Source: Thinopyrum elongatum (Eukaryota; Streptophyta; Magnoliopsida; Poales; Poaceae). From it: a stretch of 64,000 bases of DNA. The stretch is taken from NCBI GenBank assembly GCA_011799875.1, contig CM022303.1:733251765-733315764 (forward strand), given 5' to 3'. Both the position numbers and the translations under genes were made by a program. The notes under the pieces were generated by a model. That model made no database searches and had not been told where the DNA came from. It worked only from the letters and a program-made list of their open reading frames with translations. Shown here piece by piece: positions 1 to 11,200 of the stretch (the first letter of the stretch is position 1; the number at the start of each line of letters is the position of its first letter).

Positions 1-59
1 GTTAAATAAAGGTATATCTATAAATATGACCACCAGGGGACTTGGCCATGTAAAAAAAT

Positions 60-546
60 GGAACTTTCACAGCAACCATAATTCAGTTCGAACTGAAACT
101 TCCTCCACCAGTCTTCTGAGCACACACACTGCAATGACTTTGCATCCCATGTCCTTACGATTTCTCGCAGTGACAGGTCATCCGAGTTTCTGATGCAGGT
201 CCATTGCAGCACAGCTAGTTCAATCTTCACCTAAAGAACCAGGACACAATGACATGCGGGAACTTTGGGAACTAATGAACATTCCAACAAGAAGAAATGA
301 GCAGATGAAATAGGTTCGCAACATATAGTTTGAGCAAGCGCTTTCAAATACTTACCATCTGTGCAAAATGCCAACATGGACTTCCAAGCTCCGACTAACA
401 GACACAGCAGTAATAAATGTGCCATTTGATGACAGCTCCTTCAGATGTAGCAGCGAAATCGTCCTCGCATACATGGAGCTCTGTGTCTATGAGCTGTTGG
501 TTTATCTCCTGGGTCTCCTCCAAGAGAGCATGCATGATTTATTTAC
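60..546 (-). pseudogene. MED15a relic C-terminal exons, frameshifted
   Basis: The exon at 356-546 (acceptor TTTGTGCAG, donor GTAAGT) encodes LLEETQEINQQLIDTELHV, a hallmark of the MED15a C-terminus. A missing base near its start and an extra G near 448-455 shift the frame, and after the second shift the family-like TAVSVS resumes. The next exon (about 60-230, acceptor CTTTAG) encodes RNSDDLSLREIVRTWD, followed by family-like sequence spread over two or three frames, ending near a YGCCES remnant. A normal protein has many more residues between RNSDDL and SLRE, so another deletion is present. Confidence 0.75.
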
Positions 547-589
547 CTGCACAAACATGAACCAAATGCCAGTGAAAATGCAAGGTTAG

Positions 590-1525
590 CCAACAATTAC
601 AAACATAGCAGGTTGGCTGATATGTTGCTGCAGCAAATTTTGGGAAGCCTGTTGCTGCTGCGAAATGCTAGAATTAGGAGCTTGACCTGCAGGTGGCTGG
701 AACTGTTGCTATATTGGTCGCTGCACTGGCTTCCTTCTTTGTGAATTCAAGATACTGATAATCTTTTTCTCGTATTGAGGAATTTTGTCCCTCATAGCAG
801 GTTGGATAGTACTCTTGCTAATTTGCAGCATTTGTAATATACGGTCCAAAATTATTTTAAAGCTCTTCATTCTATCATACTTCTCAGATGACTCTTGAGG
901 TGGTACAATGCTGTCAACATGCTGTAGCTTCAGAGATAATTTATTGAACAATTCACTGAGTTCTGCAAAGTATTGGTCCTTCAATCTCTGAATCTGTCGA
1001 CAACAAAGACCACATACACATAAATTTGGTGCTGAAGCTACATAGAGAGGAAAACAGAACAGCTAATAGACCATGGTTTGTCAGTAAGTCAGCAAATATG
1101 GCAGTGGCAAGATATCTCAAGTAGCTTTTAGAAGCATACAAATCTAAAATAACAGAAGAAACTATGATGCCCATTAAATAAAATCGCTTTAATAAAGATT
1201 CCTAACTGCCTTGAGGCTTTACTAAATCTAGATACCCTGTATAGTTGTATGCTCCATACTCCGCTTTCATAGAAAATTCCGTATACATATAATATGTATC
1301 TTATAAGAAGACTGCCAGAATGTAGTGCATCTACATACTCCGCTTTCATACAGAATTCCGTATACCTCTTTGTTCTAGGGGTCACTGTCTATGAATTTTA
1401 GGAAGTTTCAAGAAAGGGAGTGCCAAAAAGGATGACATTAGTATCATGTCTTACCATTTGATATATCTCTTCTTGCCAATCACCTGTACCTGCATGGCCT
1501 GATTGAGCAGTAGAGTCCGCAGATG
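590..1525 (-). pseudogene. MED15a relic exons 5-6, premature stop and deletion breakpoint
   Basis: Exon 5 (1455-1525) encodes SADSTAQSGHAGTGDWQEE and ends at a Met codon. Exon 6 starts at 993 with IQRLKDQYFAELSELF and continues through KLQHVD, KYDRMKSFK and QYEKKIISILNSQRRKPVQ, a block conserved in plant MED15a. At 709-711 a TAG stop follows the RPI codons. The same frame continues after it with Gln-rich sequence to about 625, so the stop is a point change and not the family end. Around 590-625 the exon sequence gives way to the intron tract that precedes the C-terminal exons, which places the deletion breakpoint there. Confidence 0.8.
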
Positions 1526-1689
1526 CTGCATAAAAAGCAAGGTTGTCAAAGAGTAGTTTAAACTGCACAAGGAAAGCAAGGCCACAACAGGAAGAGCATA
1601 CGATAGATATAGGAACATGGAGAAAAATAAGACGAGAACAATTAAGAGCATACGATGGATTCAAAAAGAAAGTACATGTGAAAACTTAC

Positions 1690-2982
1690 TACTAGAGGAA
1701 ACTTCTTGAAGGCCCTTCTGTGCCAGAATAAATTGCTTTTGCTGATCCATGTTATTTTGTTGCAAGAGCATGCCTCCTGAAGTTTGAAATCTTTGCTGCA
1801 TGGAGAATTGCTGCTGCATCCCTAATTGCTGTTGTAGTTGGTTAGGCTGAGACTGGAACTGAGACATAAGATGCTGTTGCGATTGTTGAAGTTTGTTGTG
1901 TTCAGACTGAGGTTGCATCAAACCCATTGGTGGCTGCTGAGCATGCTGTTGTTGCTGTGGTTGCTGAGCTTTTGTTTGTATCATATGCATCCACTGCATG
2001 TTTGACACATTAGGCACAGTTCTAAGCTGCTGTTGCTGCTGCTGCTGCTGATTTTGTTGCTGCTGCTGTAGACTCGACAAGTTTGCCTGAAAGCCCAATT
2101 GCTGTGGCTGAAAAGGCATATACTGCTGGTTCAACATCTGTTGTGTTTGCTGCACATTCAAAAGATTATTTGACTGAACTGGTAGCCTCTGTTGCTGCTG
2201 CATCTCCACAACACCATTTGGTTGACCAATTAGCTGATTTTGTTGTAAATTTGGCTGCTGTCCCATCAACTGTTGTTGCTGCTGTTGTAAAGGAATATTG
2301 GGCTGCTGACTCTGCAGAGAAGGTTGTTGATGCATGGAGGGCTGTACTTGTTGCTGCTGTTGTAAAGGAATATTGGGCTGCTGACTCTGCAGAGAAGGCT
2401 GTTGATGCATGGATTGCTGAGGTTGCTGGAGTAATGATTGCACAGATTGTTGTACGGAATTCAATTGATACTGTTGAATACCACTCTGAGTAGCTGACTG
2501 CATGGTCATTGGTTGTGTCTGTGGAAGGGTGGACTGCCTAGGGTGAAGGCCAGACGACATTTGCATCATGGATTGCTGTGAAGATTGCATTTGTGTTGGC
2601 TGCAACAAATATTGCTGCTGCGGAATATGCGGTTGCATAAGTGAATTATGCTGCAATTTCTGCTTCATCAGCATTTGCTGCTGGTGATAAATTGATTGCT
2701 GAGATTGTTGCTGTTGCTGCCTTCCTGCCATTTGCCTTTGTGCGGCATAAATATCTTGTGAAGTGCCTTGCGCCAAGCCATTATTCATTGTGTTCTGTGG
2801 CATGACAGACACATTCTGCATCGTTGATGTTTGGTTGACACCTGGCAAGTTCTGTCCGATATTAGTGAGTGAAGAAGCTTGTACAGATGTAGAAGTACTT
2901 GGCTGTCGGGCCTGTTGCTGAGATATCAAGGGAATAGCTGATGTATGTACTTGATTAGTGCCTTGTGGAGGGAGTCCAGGAG
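1690..2982 (-). pseudogene. MED15a relic exon 4, glutamine-rich region
   Basis: This 1293-base exon is open throughout and encodes about 430 residues dominated by Gln, with Met, Pro, Ser and Leu. It contains an uninterrupted run of nine Gln around 2030-2055. The acceptor before CTCCTGG joins the single G of exon 3 to make an Ala codon, and the donor GTAAGT is at 1684-1689. A near-perfect duplication of about 80 bases inside the exon (around 2275-2330 and 2350-2410) repeats the peptide block PSLQSQQPNIPLQQQQQ. Such low-complexity activator-binding regions vary in length between MED15 homologues. The complementary strand also reads open for 136 codons only because the repeat is CAG/CAA-rich. 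Confidence 0.85.
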
Positions 2983-3112
2983 CTGTTTCAGAAAAGGTAC
3001 CATATGTGTGTTAAGAAAGTATCTTGTGAACAAATACTTCTTGCGGAACTGTAACAGGCACACAAAAGGCTGAAAGCAGCATCTGTTTTAGAAAAGGTAC
3101 CATATGTGTGTT
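2982..3112. repeat. 30-bp direct repeat duplicating the intron 3 acceptor of the MED15a relic
   Basis: Two copies of a 30-base segment containing AGAAAAGGTACCATATGTG lie at 2982-3012 and 3083-3112, 100 bases apart, with one or two mismatches. On the minus strand both carry a pyrimidine-rich AG acceptor, so splicing could have two alternative 3' sites. Only the exon-proximal one joins the frame directly. Confidence 0.6.
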
Positions 3113-3721
3113 TCTGAATTATCTTTTTCTCAAAAAAAAAAGGAACTTATGAATTTACCTTTCCATTCTCATACAAAAATCATTAATTTCTATATATTTT
3201 TAATATTTATTATATATATACAAATGTATTTGCGTTTTTGAAAAATCACCGTATCCGTACCTGGGCAACCTGCTGGCTGCTGTGAACCGGCGAAAACCCG
3301 GTTGAACAACCCAATCCGGCGCTGTACCAGGGGTCAATAAAATACTCTGTATGTGCGAGGAATCGGACCGTCTTTAAGGTAGGAAGGCGGACTACCCCAG
3401 TGGAATAACTAGCTAGGTTGTTTGTTTGTTATCTTCGTACTTGACATTGTTTCTACCATACTAACAGAAAAAACCGTCCAATAATATTTTATTGAACCAA
3501 CAGCTTGAACTGAGGCACTTACCGTGTCGCTCCGGGTTCAATAACTACGTACACATGACACAAGCTAGATGCAAAATTCTTATACATTATGCTGGAGAGG
3601 GTGAGGGTGATTCAAAGCAATAAAGCACATAATCTCAGCACTTAATGCAATAAAAAAAATTGACATCCAAGCGAAGATGATCAATTGTGCAACACTCAAT
3701 TTACTGTATATGGTACCTTAC

Positions 3722-5081
3722 CGGAGTTGTTTTGATTTGGAATCACTTGAGCATTTCCAGGAGCCTGTTGTGTCTTCATCTCCATAGAGAGCATTTTCAG
3801 AGAAATCTTCCGCAAATAATCAGACTGCGTAATACAAAAGAAAATGATGTAAAGTTCTATATCAAATTACTAATAGTGGCCTGCAACCAACAGTTCTTGT
3901 GTGATTAGCAGTTCAAGTCCCGGCAGCACAGAAAAATTGCATTTGTTCCCAAGCATGAGAAAAATCTGAACATGTTCCCAGGAGTAGGTAAAGAAAACTT
4001 TCTTAAAAAAAAAAATAGGTAAAGATAACTTTGGCAGCTGGGGAGCAAAAAAGTCACCCAAGGTTTCACAAAAAAAAGGGGGAAACTCCTAAAGGTACTA
4101 AAACATGATGTAAAAAATCTTCTACAACAATTGGAGCTCTATTATTAACCCATAAACCCTGTTTGACTAACAGAAAACCCCATAACTAATGTGTGCTCTG
4201 ATCCAAAGATAGGTTAAATTACCTGACTGGTTGCTGCAGTATAGATCTTCTCTTCGAATAGCACAGCGATTTTTTGAAGCTCGTTCAGTCCCTCTGGCGC
4301 AGATACTGGCAGATGCTTCTTCAGTGTGTCCATTCTACACGCATAATGCAAAATGTGAATAAATTGGGGGGGGTTGCTTTTCAACTGTTGTGCGCAAATC
4401 TGAGATGTAAAGTGGAACGAGTAGAGTAGGCAGAGCAGCCCAGGGTAGATCTCCAATCCTCAATCATATATATACTCCCTCTATTCCTGCAAGCAAGGCC
4501 TAATTTTCGTTTTGCTAAGACCAAGGAGAAGGAGTCATGACTTGTGATCATGTGCATAATATCCTTTGGGGAAGCTCTAGTGTCAGAACAAAACTGCATC
4601 CCGGAACAGTACTAATAGAATGGTTTACACTAGGTGATCAAACGCTGTGTCCTGACAAATTTGCAACTCTTGGCCAATAAACTTGTGTTAAATTGTTGAG
4701 AGTTAATAAAGTAATTAAGCTGGATTCAAAGCAGGGGGAATTTTGACTATAGGAATCAAATAGAAACTGGGAGCTAGATCGACGAAGGACGAATCTGTTG
4801 CTGCCGCTATGGATATATGTGGCTAGATCAAAGCTACATATCAGATGGATGGATGAAAAAACTGGCGGAAATTCCTCTGTTTTCTATGTGGGAAACCGAA
4901 AAAGCGGAGGAATATGATTAGAGGGAGGGGAAAGCAAATCCAATTAAAGTGAGTCCCAACATACATACATCTTATTGACGATCCTGCTGCGCGCCTCGGG
5001 CTGGAGCTGGGCGCGCCAATCGCCTCCGGTGGGGGACGGGTCAACGCCGGCGGCGGGGTCGGGCCGCCAGTTTGCGTCCAT
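3722..5081 (-). pseudogene. MED15a relic exons 1-3 (KIX domain region)
   Basis: Exon 1 (4969-5081) runs from the ATG at 5079-5081 through 37 codons plus two bases and ends in the motif WRAQLQPEARSRIVNK. Exon 2 (4223-4334) begins with A that completes ATA (Ile), giving IMDTLKKHLP then EGLNELQKIAV. Exon 3 (3722-3824) begins SDYLRKISLKML and ends one base into an Ala codon. Together they encode the three-helix KIX fold region of about 100 residues, and no inactivating change is visible in them. Donors are GTATGT, GTAATT and GTAAGG; acceptors are TGTAG and CGCAG. Intron 1 carries a possible MITE remnant. Confidence 0.87.
4473..4613. mobile_element. possible Stowaway MITE remnant in intron 1
   Basis: The left end TACTCCCTCTATTCC resembles the conserved TACTCCCTCCGTTCC terminus of grass Stowaway (Tc1/Mariner) MITEs. 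The right end CCGGAACAGTACTA could be its degraded inverted partner, lacking the GGAGGG block. The length of about 140 bp and the position in an intron are typical. The right terminus is poor, so the call is tentative. Confidence 0.4.
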
Positions 5082-5526
5082 GGTCCGGATCTGGTTAGGT
5101 CCCTGTCACGAACTACTAGTAGCTAGGGTTAAAAGCAATGGAGATTGGAGAGGGAAATTGGGGATCTGGAAGGAAGCTTAGAGAAGGGAACAGTCTAGCT
5201 CGTCGTACAATCCATGCCCTCTCACTCCCCTCTCCCTGGCTTAAGACGGCAGGAGGGACGCTTGCCACGCTGGCTGGCTGTTTACATGGGTCTGGGCCAT
5301 GTTGTCATGGAGCGCGGATCCGGCTTGCCTGCTCCCTACCCATGCTCCCACTTCATCCTACGGCTGTCTTTTTTTTCTTTTTCCTTTTTAATCTAATCAT
5401 CTCCCCCCCTGATTTTAAGAGGGTGGGGCCGGACCTTATTTTGTTCCAATCAAATCAAGCCATGTACGCGGGAGCACGGATGGGCGCACGCGCGGGGAGC
5501 AGGCAAGTCTCGTCCATGGAGCGCAG
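5082..5526. other. upstream flank of the MED15a relic, no gene seen
   Basis: This would be the promoter and 5' leader of the MED15a relic on the minus strand. It contains a T-rich tract (about 5370-5395) and GC-rich patches. I see no repeat termini, RNA gene or convincing coding sequence here. Confidence 0.5.
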
Positions 5527-5534
5527 CCACGTCA

Positions 5535-5942
5535 CGGGAAAGTATTAGGTGATACCAGTCTTTACATGATACCATGATACCAATTTGCAACATTCAAATT
5601 TAAACATGTCCAAAAATTCTGAAAAAATCATGGATGTTCACAACACATACGTCGACAACTCCTAAAAAATTCAGATACACAAGGAGAAACAAAAAAGACA
5701 AATCCATCATGAATGGTATCAAAAGAAGACAAAAGCAAAAATGAGACTATTCACATCTGAATTTATCTTTTTTGTTTCTCCTTGTGTATTTCGAATTTCG
5801 ATCTGAATTTTTGAGGGGTTGTCGACATATGTGTTGTGAACATCCATGATTTTTTTTAAAAAAATTGACATGTTTAAATTTGAATTTTGCAAGTTGGTAT
5901 CATGGTATCATGTAAGGACTGGTATCACCTGATACTTTCCCG
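5535..5942. mobile_element. foldback MITE with long inverted arms and 8-bp target duplication
   Basis: The two ends CGGGAAAGTATTAGGTGAT and the reverse complement of the right end (CGGGAAAGTATCAGGTGAT) match. The arms stay complementary for about 170-190 bases each, covering nearly all of the 408-bp element. Direct flanks CCACGTCA (5527-5534) and CCAGGTCA (5943-5950) are an 8-bp target duplication with one mismatch. An 8-bp duplication suggests a hAT- or Mutator-type mobiliser, and the long arms fit a Mutator-type foldback better. It has no coding capacity. Confidence 0.8.
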
Positions 5943-5950
5943 CCAGGTCA

Positions 5951-6743
5951 CGTCCCATGGGTCGTGACATTCCCCCTCCCTTTAAAACAGCGTGTCCTTA
6001 CACCGGTGCTTGTGAAAAACGGCGGCGAAGTTCAGCTTCTTTCTTACAGGTAGCGCACGAGACTGGCCAGTCAGACCACTTGACGAGGACTCGGGCGATG
6101 GTTGCTGCTTCATGGGTGCGAAGGGTGGAGTCGATGATGGCCTCCGGCACGGTGAAGGCGACGAAGTTCAACTCCTCGCTGATGGGCGCGGACGGAGGAA
6201 CTTGGCGCTTCAGTTGGCTCACATGGATGACTGGATGCACCTGACTAGACTTGGGGAGGTCGAGCCGGTATGCCGTGGGAGGGACTGATGCGCTCGAGCA
6301 CCTTGTACGGTCGAAAGAAGCGGAAGGAGTGCTTCTGATTGGACCTGGTCGCCAATAAGGTTTGCATGTACGGTTGAAGCTTGAGGAAGCAGCGTCACCC
6401 ACTGCAAAGATGCGCTCCGATGGTCGTTTGTCCGCCTGTCTCTTCATGCGTTGTTGCACCCGGAGAAGTTGTTGCCGAAGAAGTTGGAGCATCTCGGTGC
6501 GTTCTTGGAGCCAAGTGTCGAGGTCCGTCACAACTTTGGACTTGTCAGCCACCACACCCAGGTGTCGAGGAGCATGCTTGTAGAGTACTTCGAAGGGTGT
6601 TTTCTCCAACGCCGAGTGATTAAAAGTATTGTACCAGTACTCCGCCAAATGAAGCCATTCCCACCATTTCTTCGGGCAGGCATGGACGACACAACGGAGA
6701 TACGTCTCCAAACATTGGCTGAGATGTTCGGTTTGCCCGTCCA
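5951..6743 (-). pseudogene. Gypsy pol remnant: integrase C-terminal part and chromodomain-like tail
   Basis: The minus strand encodes the 3' end of a Ty3/Gypsy polyprotein. It starts in the integrase (DGQTEHLSQCLETYLRC, WWEWLHLAEYWYNTF, TPFEVLYKHAPRHLG) and continues to the family-typical VHPVIHVSQLKRQ and the LVKWSDWP chromodomain-like tail. The segment between is read in two frames (6219-6407 carries the alternative frame), so there are small indels. The terminal GGGNVT motif of this lineage is visible near 5970 after a stop. Upstream integrase, RNase H and RT are absent because the sequence is cut at 6744 by L1. Confidence 0.8.
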
Positions 6744-7788
6744 TGTAACACCCAAAAAATCGGGTTATCGATTTTTGTGTTGTTATTCATTCCTAACTCT
6801 ATTTTCAAATTTTCCCTCCGAAGTTTGGCAGATGACAAGATAGATCTTGTCAACCTGCAACCATTCCAAACCTTGCATGTGCCCTTGGTGCAAGTGCAAG
6901 TCATGATCCAACTTGCATAAGCCAAAACTCTCGAAACCCTAATTCCGGAAGTCAGAATTTGGAAACCCTAGCTTTGCTTTTACAAAGGAAACCTATGTTT
7001 TTCGGTGAGATAAATTCTCTGAAAATTCTCAGAGACTCTCCTATACCCATGAACCCCAGAAGACCAAGAATATTACCATGTAATGTGCAATATTTCCCAT
7101 TTAAAAATAATTCCTGTTTTGCCTTTTTAAGGAATTAAATCCAGAGAAATAGCTAGACATCTCCAAAAGTGATGTAACTCAGTGGAGATGATATTTGTGT
7201 CAATATTTAGCTCTGGTAAAATTATGGGACCAAAGGCAACAAGGAAAATTGGGTTTTTTTTTGTAAAGCCATTATGCCATTATTGCCCCTTTCCAAAGGA
7301 ACTATTATTTTGATGACTAGGAAAATTCCCAAATTATTTTTGGAACTTCTCCTATCCACCTAAACCCCAAATTTATTGCAAAGATCTAGCCACATTGTGC
7401 CAAAAGTGGTCACAATGTCCAACCCTAACTTATGTCCCTTTTGGACCTTTATGAAGGAAGTGGAAGCTATGCTTCTCCCTTTGAGCTGAAACTTGGCCAA
7501 GTTGGTCACCTTAGTGAGTGATCACATCTGCCCAAAGCATAGGTCACATTGCATAGTGGTTTGCCCACACTCCAGTACAAACACTTTGTTGTCAATTTGC
7601 ATATGGGCTCAAAGCAGTCACACCCTGGCCCCCTTTTGCTGTCTGGTTGTGCAAGTTCACTCCTTGAGGATATATGCATCTCCCAAACAACATTGGAAGG
7701 CCAGAGAGGCATGGCAGAGCCGTGGTCGCGTGGTGATCACGCTATTTGCAGTCCAGGCCGAAGCTCTGCGCAGCCGCAACACGATTCC
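6744..7788 (+). mobile_element. L1: first part of a long LTR-like element beginning TGTAACACCC
   Basis: TGTAACACCC directly interrupts the Gypsy integrase codons at 6744. It is a common start of long Gypsy LTRs in Triticeae; the LTR of element H in this window starts TGTAACACCCC. The segment is AT-rich and lacks coding sequence. It is broken at 7788/7789 by element M and resumes at 28805 (ATTCC target duplication). The far end of L1 is not seen. Confidence 0.6.
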
Positions 7789-8236
7789 TGTTGTTGTCCT
7801 GGACTAGGGGGTAGTTACCATGTCGACTCCTGGCCAGGTGGACCAGACCGAGGACTGCCTTCGTCGGTTTCGTCCTGGGCCACTTCAGACAGCCCATGAC
7901 ACATACAAAGAAGATTCCACAAGACTTGCCATACAATACAAGGACTCCTCTCCACCGACGTAGTCGACTAGGACTCATGTTATCTTAGGCCTCCGGTACA
8001 TTATATAAACCGAGGCTAGGCTAGTCGATAGATCATTAGAATCTTACACAACAATCTCGTGGTAGACACATGTCCTCCATACTATACCCCAATACAATAA
8101 ACACAAGCAGGACGTAGGGTATTATCTCTTCGAGAGAGCCCGAACCTGGGTAAAACCTCACGTCTGATGTTACCATCGTGTCAAGGCTACTAGCTCGGGG
8201 ACCCCTACCCGAGATCTGTTGGATTTGACTCCATCA
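7789..8236 (+). repeat. 5' LTR of element M
   Basis: It starts TGTTGTTGTCC and ends CTCCATCA. A TATA-like TATATAA is at 8002-8008, followed by a leader with conserved GAACCTGGGTAAAACCT. The sequence after the LTR (TTGGTGGCCC) begins TGG as a primer-binding site should, but I cannot match it to a specific tRNA. Confidence 0.75.
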
Positions 8237-11200
8237 TTGGTGGCCCATGCAAGTCCCACTACGTAGGCGCCGCGATTCGATGGGAGTTCAGATCGGTTCC
8301 GGCTCGATCTACACACCGAAACGGATCTTCGTCGCCGACTCGACCGGTCACCTCGGCCAGGTCGAGGACTATGCTCATGTCTGGTCTATCAGAGATCTAA
8401 GGGCGTCTTCATCAACATCAACTTTGATCTCAACCGAGATCATGGAAAATCATCCACGGAGCTCGGGGGCTCAACGTCAACATTGCCCTCACCTCCTCGA
8501 GCGTCGTTTCGATGATTCCTTTAGTGGAATTGTGCGGAATTGAGTCTACAATGACCCCATAAAATTTCATCGTGATCCGATGGAGGAATCTCCGGCAATC
8601 ACCGATATACCGAGGCCTTAACGGATCTGGGCGGAAATCCATGCGAGTTTGGGACGAGAAGTCTAGCGGCCAGCTCAGGCATCCTTTGGAAGATCCAACC
8701 GTTCATATGATGCAGAATTGCTATTTCGATAACACCTCAAAATTTCAGCTTGATCAGACGGTTCAAACTTCAGGACGAGCCCAAGGACTGCATCAACTTT
8801 TGAATCTGTTTTCTGCGCGAAAATAAATCCGACCCAAGTTCATCTTCTTCCACGAACAGGTTATCGGACGTCCTTTTTGGAGGAATTTTTTTAGGGTATT
8901 GTGTTTTGTTCTCAAACACGTGCCTACGAATTCGGAGCCTTTTCCAAGAAGCTCTTCACCGTCGTGCCGGTGTCAAACCGGTCCGACCTCCTTGCTCCAC
9001 GGAGGCCGACCTGCACCAGCATCGCCACATCAACGCTCCGTCGGACCTACGTCAACCACGTTGCATCATCACCTCGGTTAGCCGACCTAGAGTTCAGCAT
9101 CGCCAAGGCCAAATCATCGCCCCATGGATTGCACGGGTCGGCATCACCGCGCTATCACCTCATCAAGCCAACATCAACCTCGTCACAAATTCTAACCTAC
9201 GGCGGCATCGTCGCACCGTCTCTTCATCAAGCCGACATTCACCATGCCGACCTGCTCCGCCACGTCGGCTGACATGGGGGCTTCGATGTCACCTCACCGA
9301 CTTGCCCCGCCACCTTGGCTGGCTCGGGGGCTTCGCCATCGCTTCATTGACCTGCTCCGAGGGTTCCGGCGTCACCCCACCGACCTGCTTTGTCACAACA
9401 GCTAGACCGGGGGCTTTGCCTCTCCATGTTGACCGTGTCGGGTCGCTACTTCGTCAAGCCGAGCTCCTCACTCCGCCCCCATCAGAACCGGCTTGGGGGC
9501 TGGGACCTCGTCCCGCCACAAATCCGGAACGCGTCATCAACATCTGGAACATAAAACCAGCTAAGTCGCTTTCAAGCTTTTTTTTTTTCAAATTTCAAAT
9601 TTTGTTTAGTTCGGTCAAGCATTATATGCGTTGAATGAAGATGTTTTCTCTTTGTTCTTTTTTATCGTTCCAAGTAATTTACCCAAGTCAAACTGGACTT
9701 GGGGGCTGTTAAAACCTTTACTTTAATTTGCGCAGCCATCGCTTTGTCAGGCTGACGTCAACGGCGTCGACCTACTCCAACACATCGGCTGGTCCAGGGG
9801 CTTCGCGCCGCATCGTCGATCTACTCCGGGCACTCCGCATCATCACGCCGACCTGTTCTATCACGTCGGCCGACCCGAGGACTCCGCCTCGCCATGACGA
9901 CTCGCTCCTAGTCACATAGATGGCTAGTTCTGCTATACTCGGTTGCAACGTCCACTGCCCGGACAAATCAACCTTCTGCGATGCCGGTTTGAATACAATT
10001 TGCATCGCGAATTTGGACTTCGTCACGCCGTCATCACATCGCGCTGACGCTGTCGTTCCGCGAATTCCGACCTGCGTCGACATCTCCGCGCCGCTACTCC
10101 GTTGATCTAATTTCGACGCCCAGGCCATATATCTCTGATTATTTATTCTGCATAAATTAATTATGCAAAGTAATTTTATTATTATTATTATCCTTATTAT
10201 TCTTTCTGGCCTGCACTACTTCATGTGTGCAGGTAATTAACTTCGACCGCGACACGCCGCCACCTCGGCAAGGCACCGTCGTCGTCTTGCCTGCATCGAC
10301 CAAGTTGCGTTGTCACCTCGGTGATTTGCCCTATACCGGCATCGCCGCCTCGTCCCTCGGCCGAGCCGACGTCGACCGCGCCACGCCGTCATGCCAACAT
10401 CGGCCGCCCGTACTGCAACCCCGCCAATCTGACTTTGGCGTCCAGGCTATATCTTTTCTATTATTTATTTTGCATAAATTTATTACGCAAAGAAATTTTT
10501 TAGTTCGGTTTGCACCGCTTTATGTGTTCAGGTAAATAAAATATGACTGTAATACGGCGCTACCTCGGCAAGCCGATGTCGTCAAATAGGAAATCGCGCT
10601 CCGCTCACTGCCCGGCCAGGTCGAGACCTTTGCCCCAGGATGGATCGTCGGGTTCGTCAGCCTAGAGTATACCGCGGACTCTCGCGGAGAGCTCGTCTTC
10701 TCGAGCTGGGTGTCAGACCAGATTGAGGAGCATCGAGACGCACCTGTCCTGATGCCGATGTCAGATCAGGCTCAGGACGAGGGCAAGAACCCCTTGTCGG
10801 ACCCAGCCATGAGCTCAGATCCGATGGCCGAACTCAAGGGCCAGGCAGCAAACCTGGTCCCATGCAATGATCCCGGACTGATGTCAAATCGGGTCCCGGG
10901 AAAGCTTCCCCTAGTATTGATGTTAGATCAAGCCCAGAAAGACAGCGACAAAGCCCTTCAGAATGAGATGTTAGATCGGATTCAGAAGCTCACGATATCA
11001 GACAGCCAGTCCTCTGCCTATGATCGGATGACCCGCGGTATACTCCCCCGTGAGAATAAGGAAACTTTGGCCGAGCACCCATCCGAGGTGCCAGCAACCC
11101 CAAAGATGGCAGTGGAGCACGTCCTCAGCATGATCCCTAACCAGAGGCCAGAGGAATAGGCATCACGCCAGACGTCGGAACCTGAGCATCAAGCTTTGGG

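Larger units (their letters stand above)
60..5081 (-). pseudogene. MED15A: MED15a-like Mediator subunit relic, intron-containing, internally deleted
   Basis: A functional MED15a is a Mediator tail subunit that contacts transcription activators through an N-terminal KIX domain and acts in the nucleus. Here the minus strand carries exons at 4969-5081, 4223-4334, 3722-3824, 1690-2982, 1455-1525 and about 625-993. All have GT-AG borders, and the five junctions between these exons keep the reading frame. Translation begins MDANWRP, as in grass MED15a proteins. A TAG stop at 709-711 interrupts the last of these exons. Its homology then runs directly into intron sequence that precedes the gene's C-terminal exons (356-546 and about 60-230), so several hundred central codons are missing. 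The C-terminal exons have frameshifts. Retained introns show it arose by DNA duplication or local decay, not retroposition. A short expressed KIX/Q-rich protein cannot be excluded. Family assignment rests on recognised motifs, not a search. Confidence 0.85.

Noticed and set aside
2083..2493. 136-codon plus-strand open frame rich in Ala and Val
   Set aside because: It is the complement of the CAG/CAA-rich exon of the MED15a relic; the opposite strand has splice-consistent homology.
3240..3480. A possible TE or exon in intron 3 of the MED15a relic (GC-rich patch)
   Set aside because: No terminal repeats, duplication or coding homology could be recognised.
8906..9634. 242-codon plus-strand open frame
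   Set aside because: Arg/Pro/His-rich, overlaps other open frames in GC-rich repeats inside element M, and has no domain or start context.
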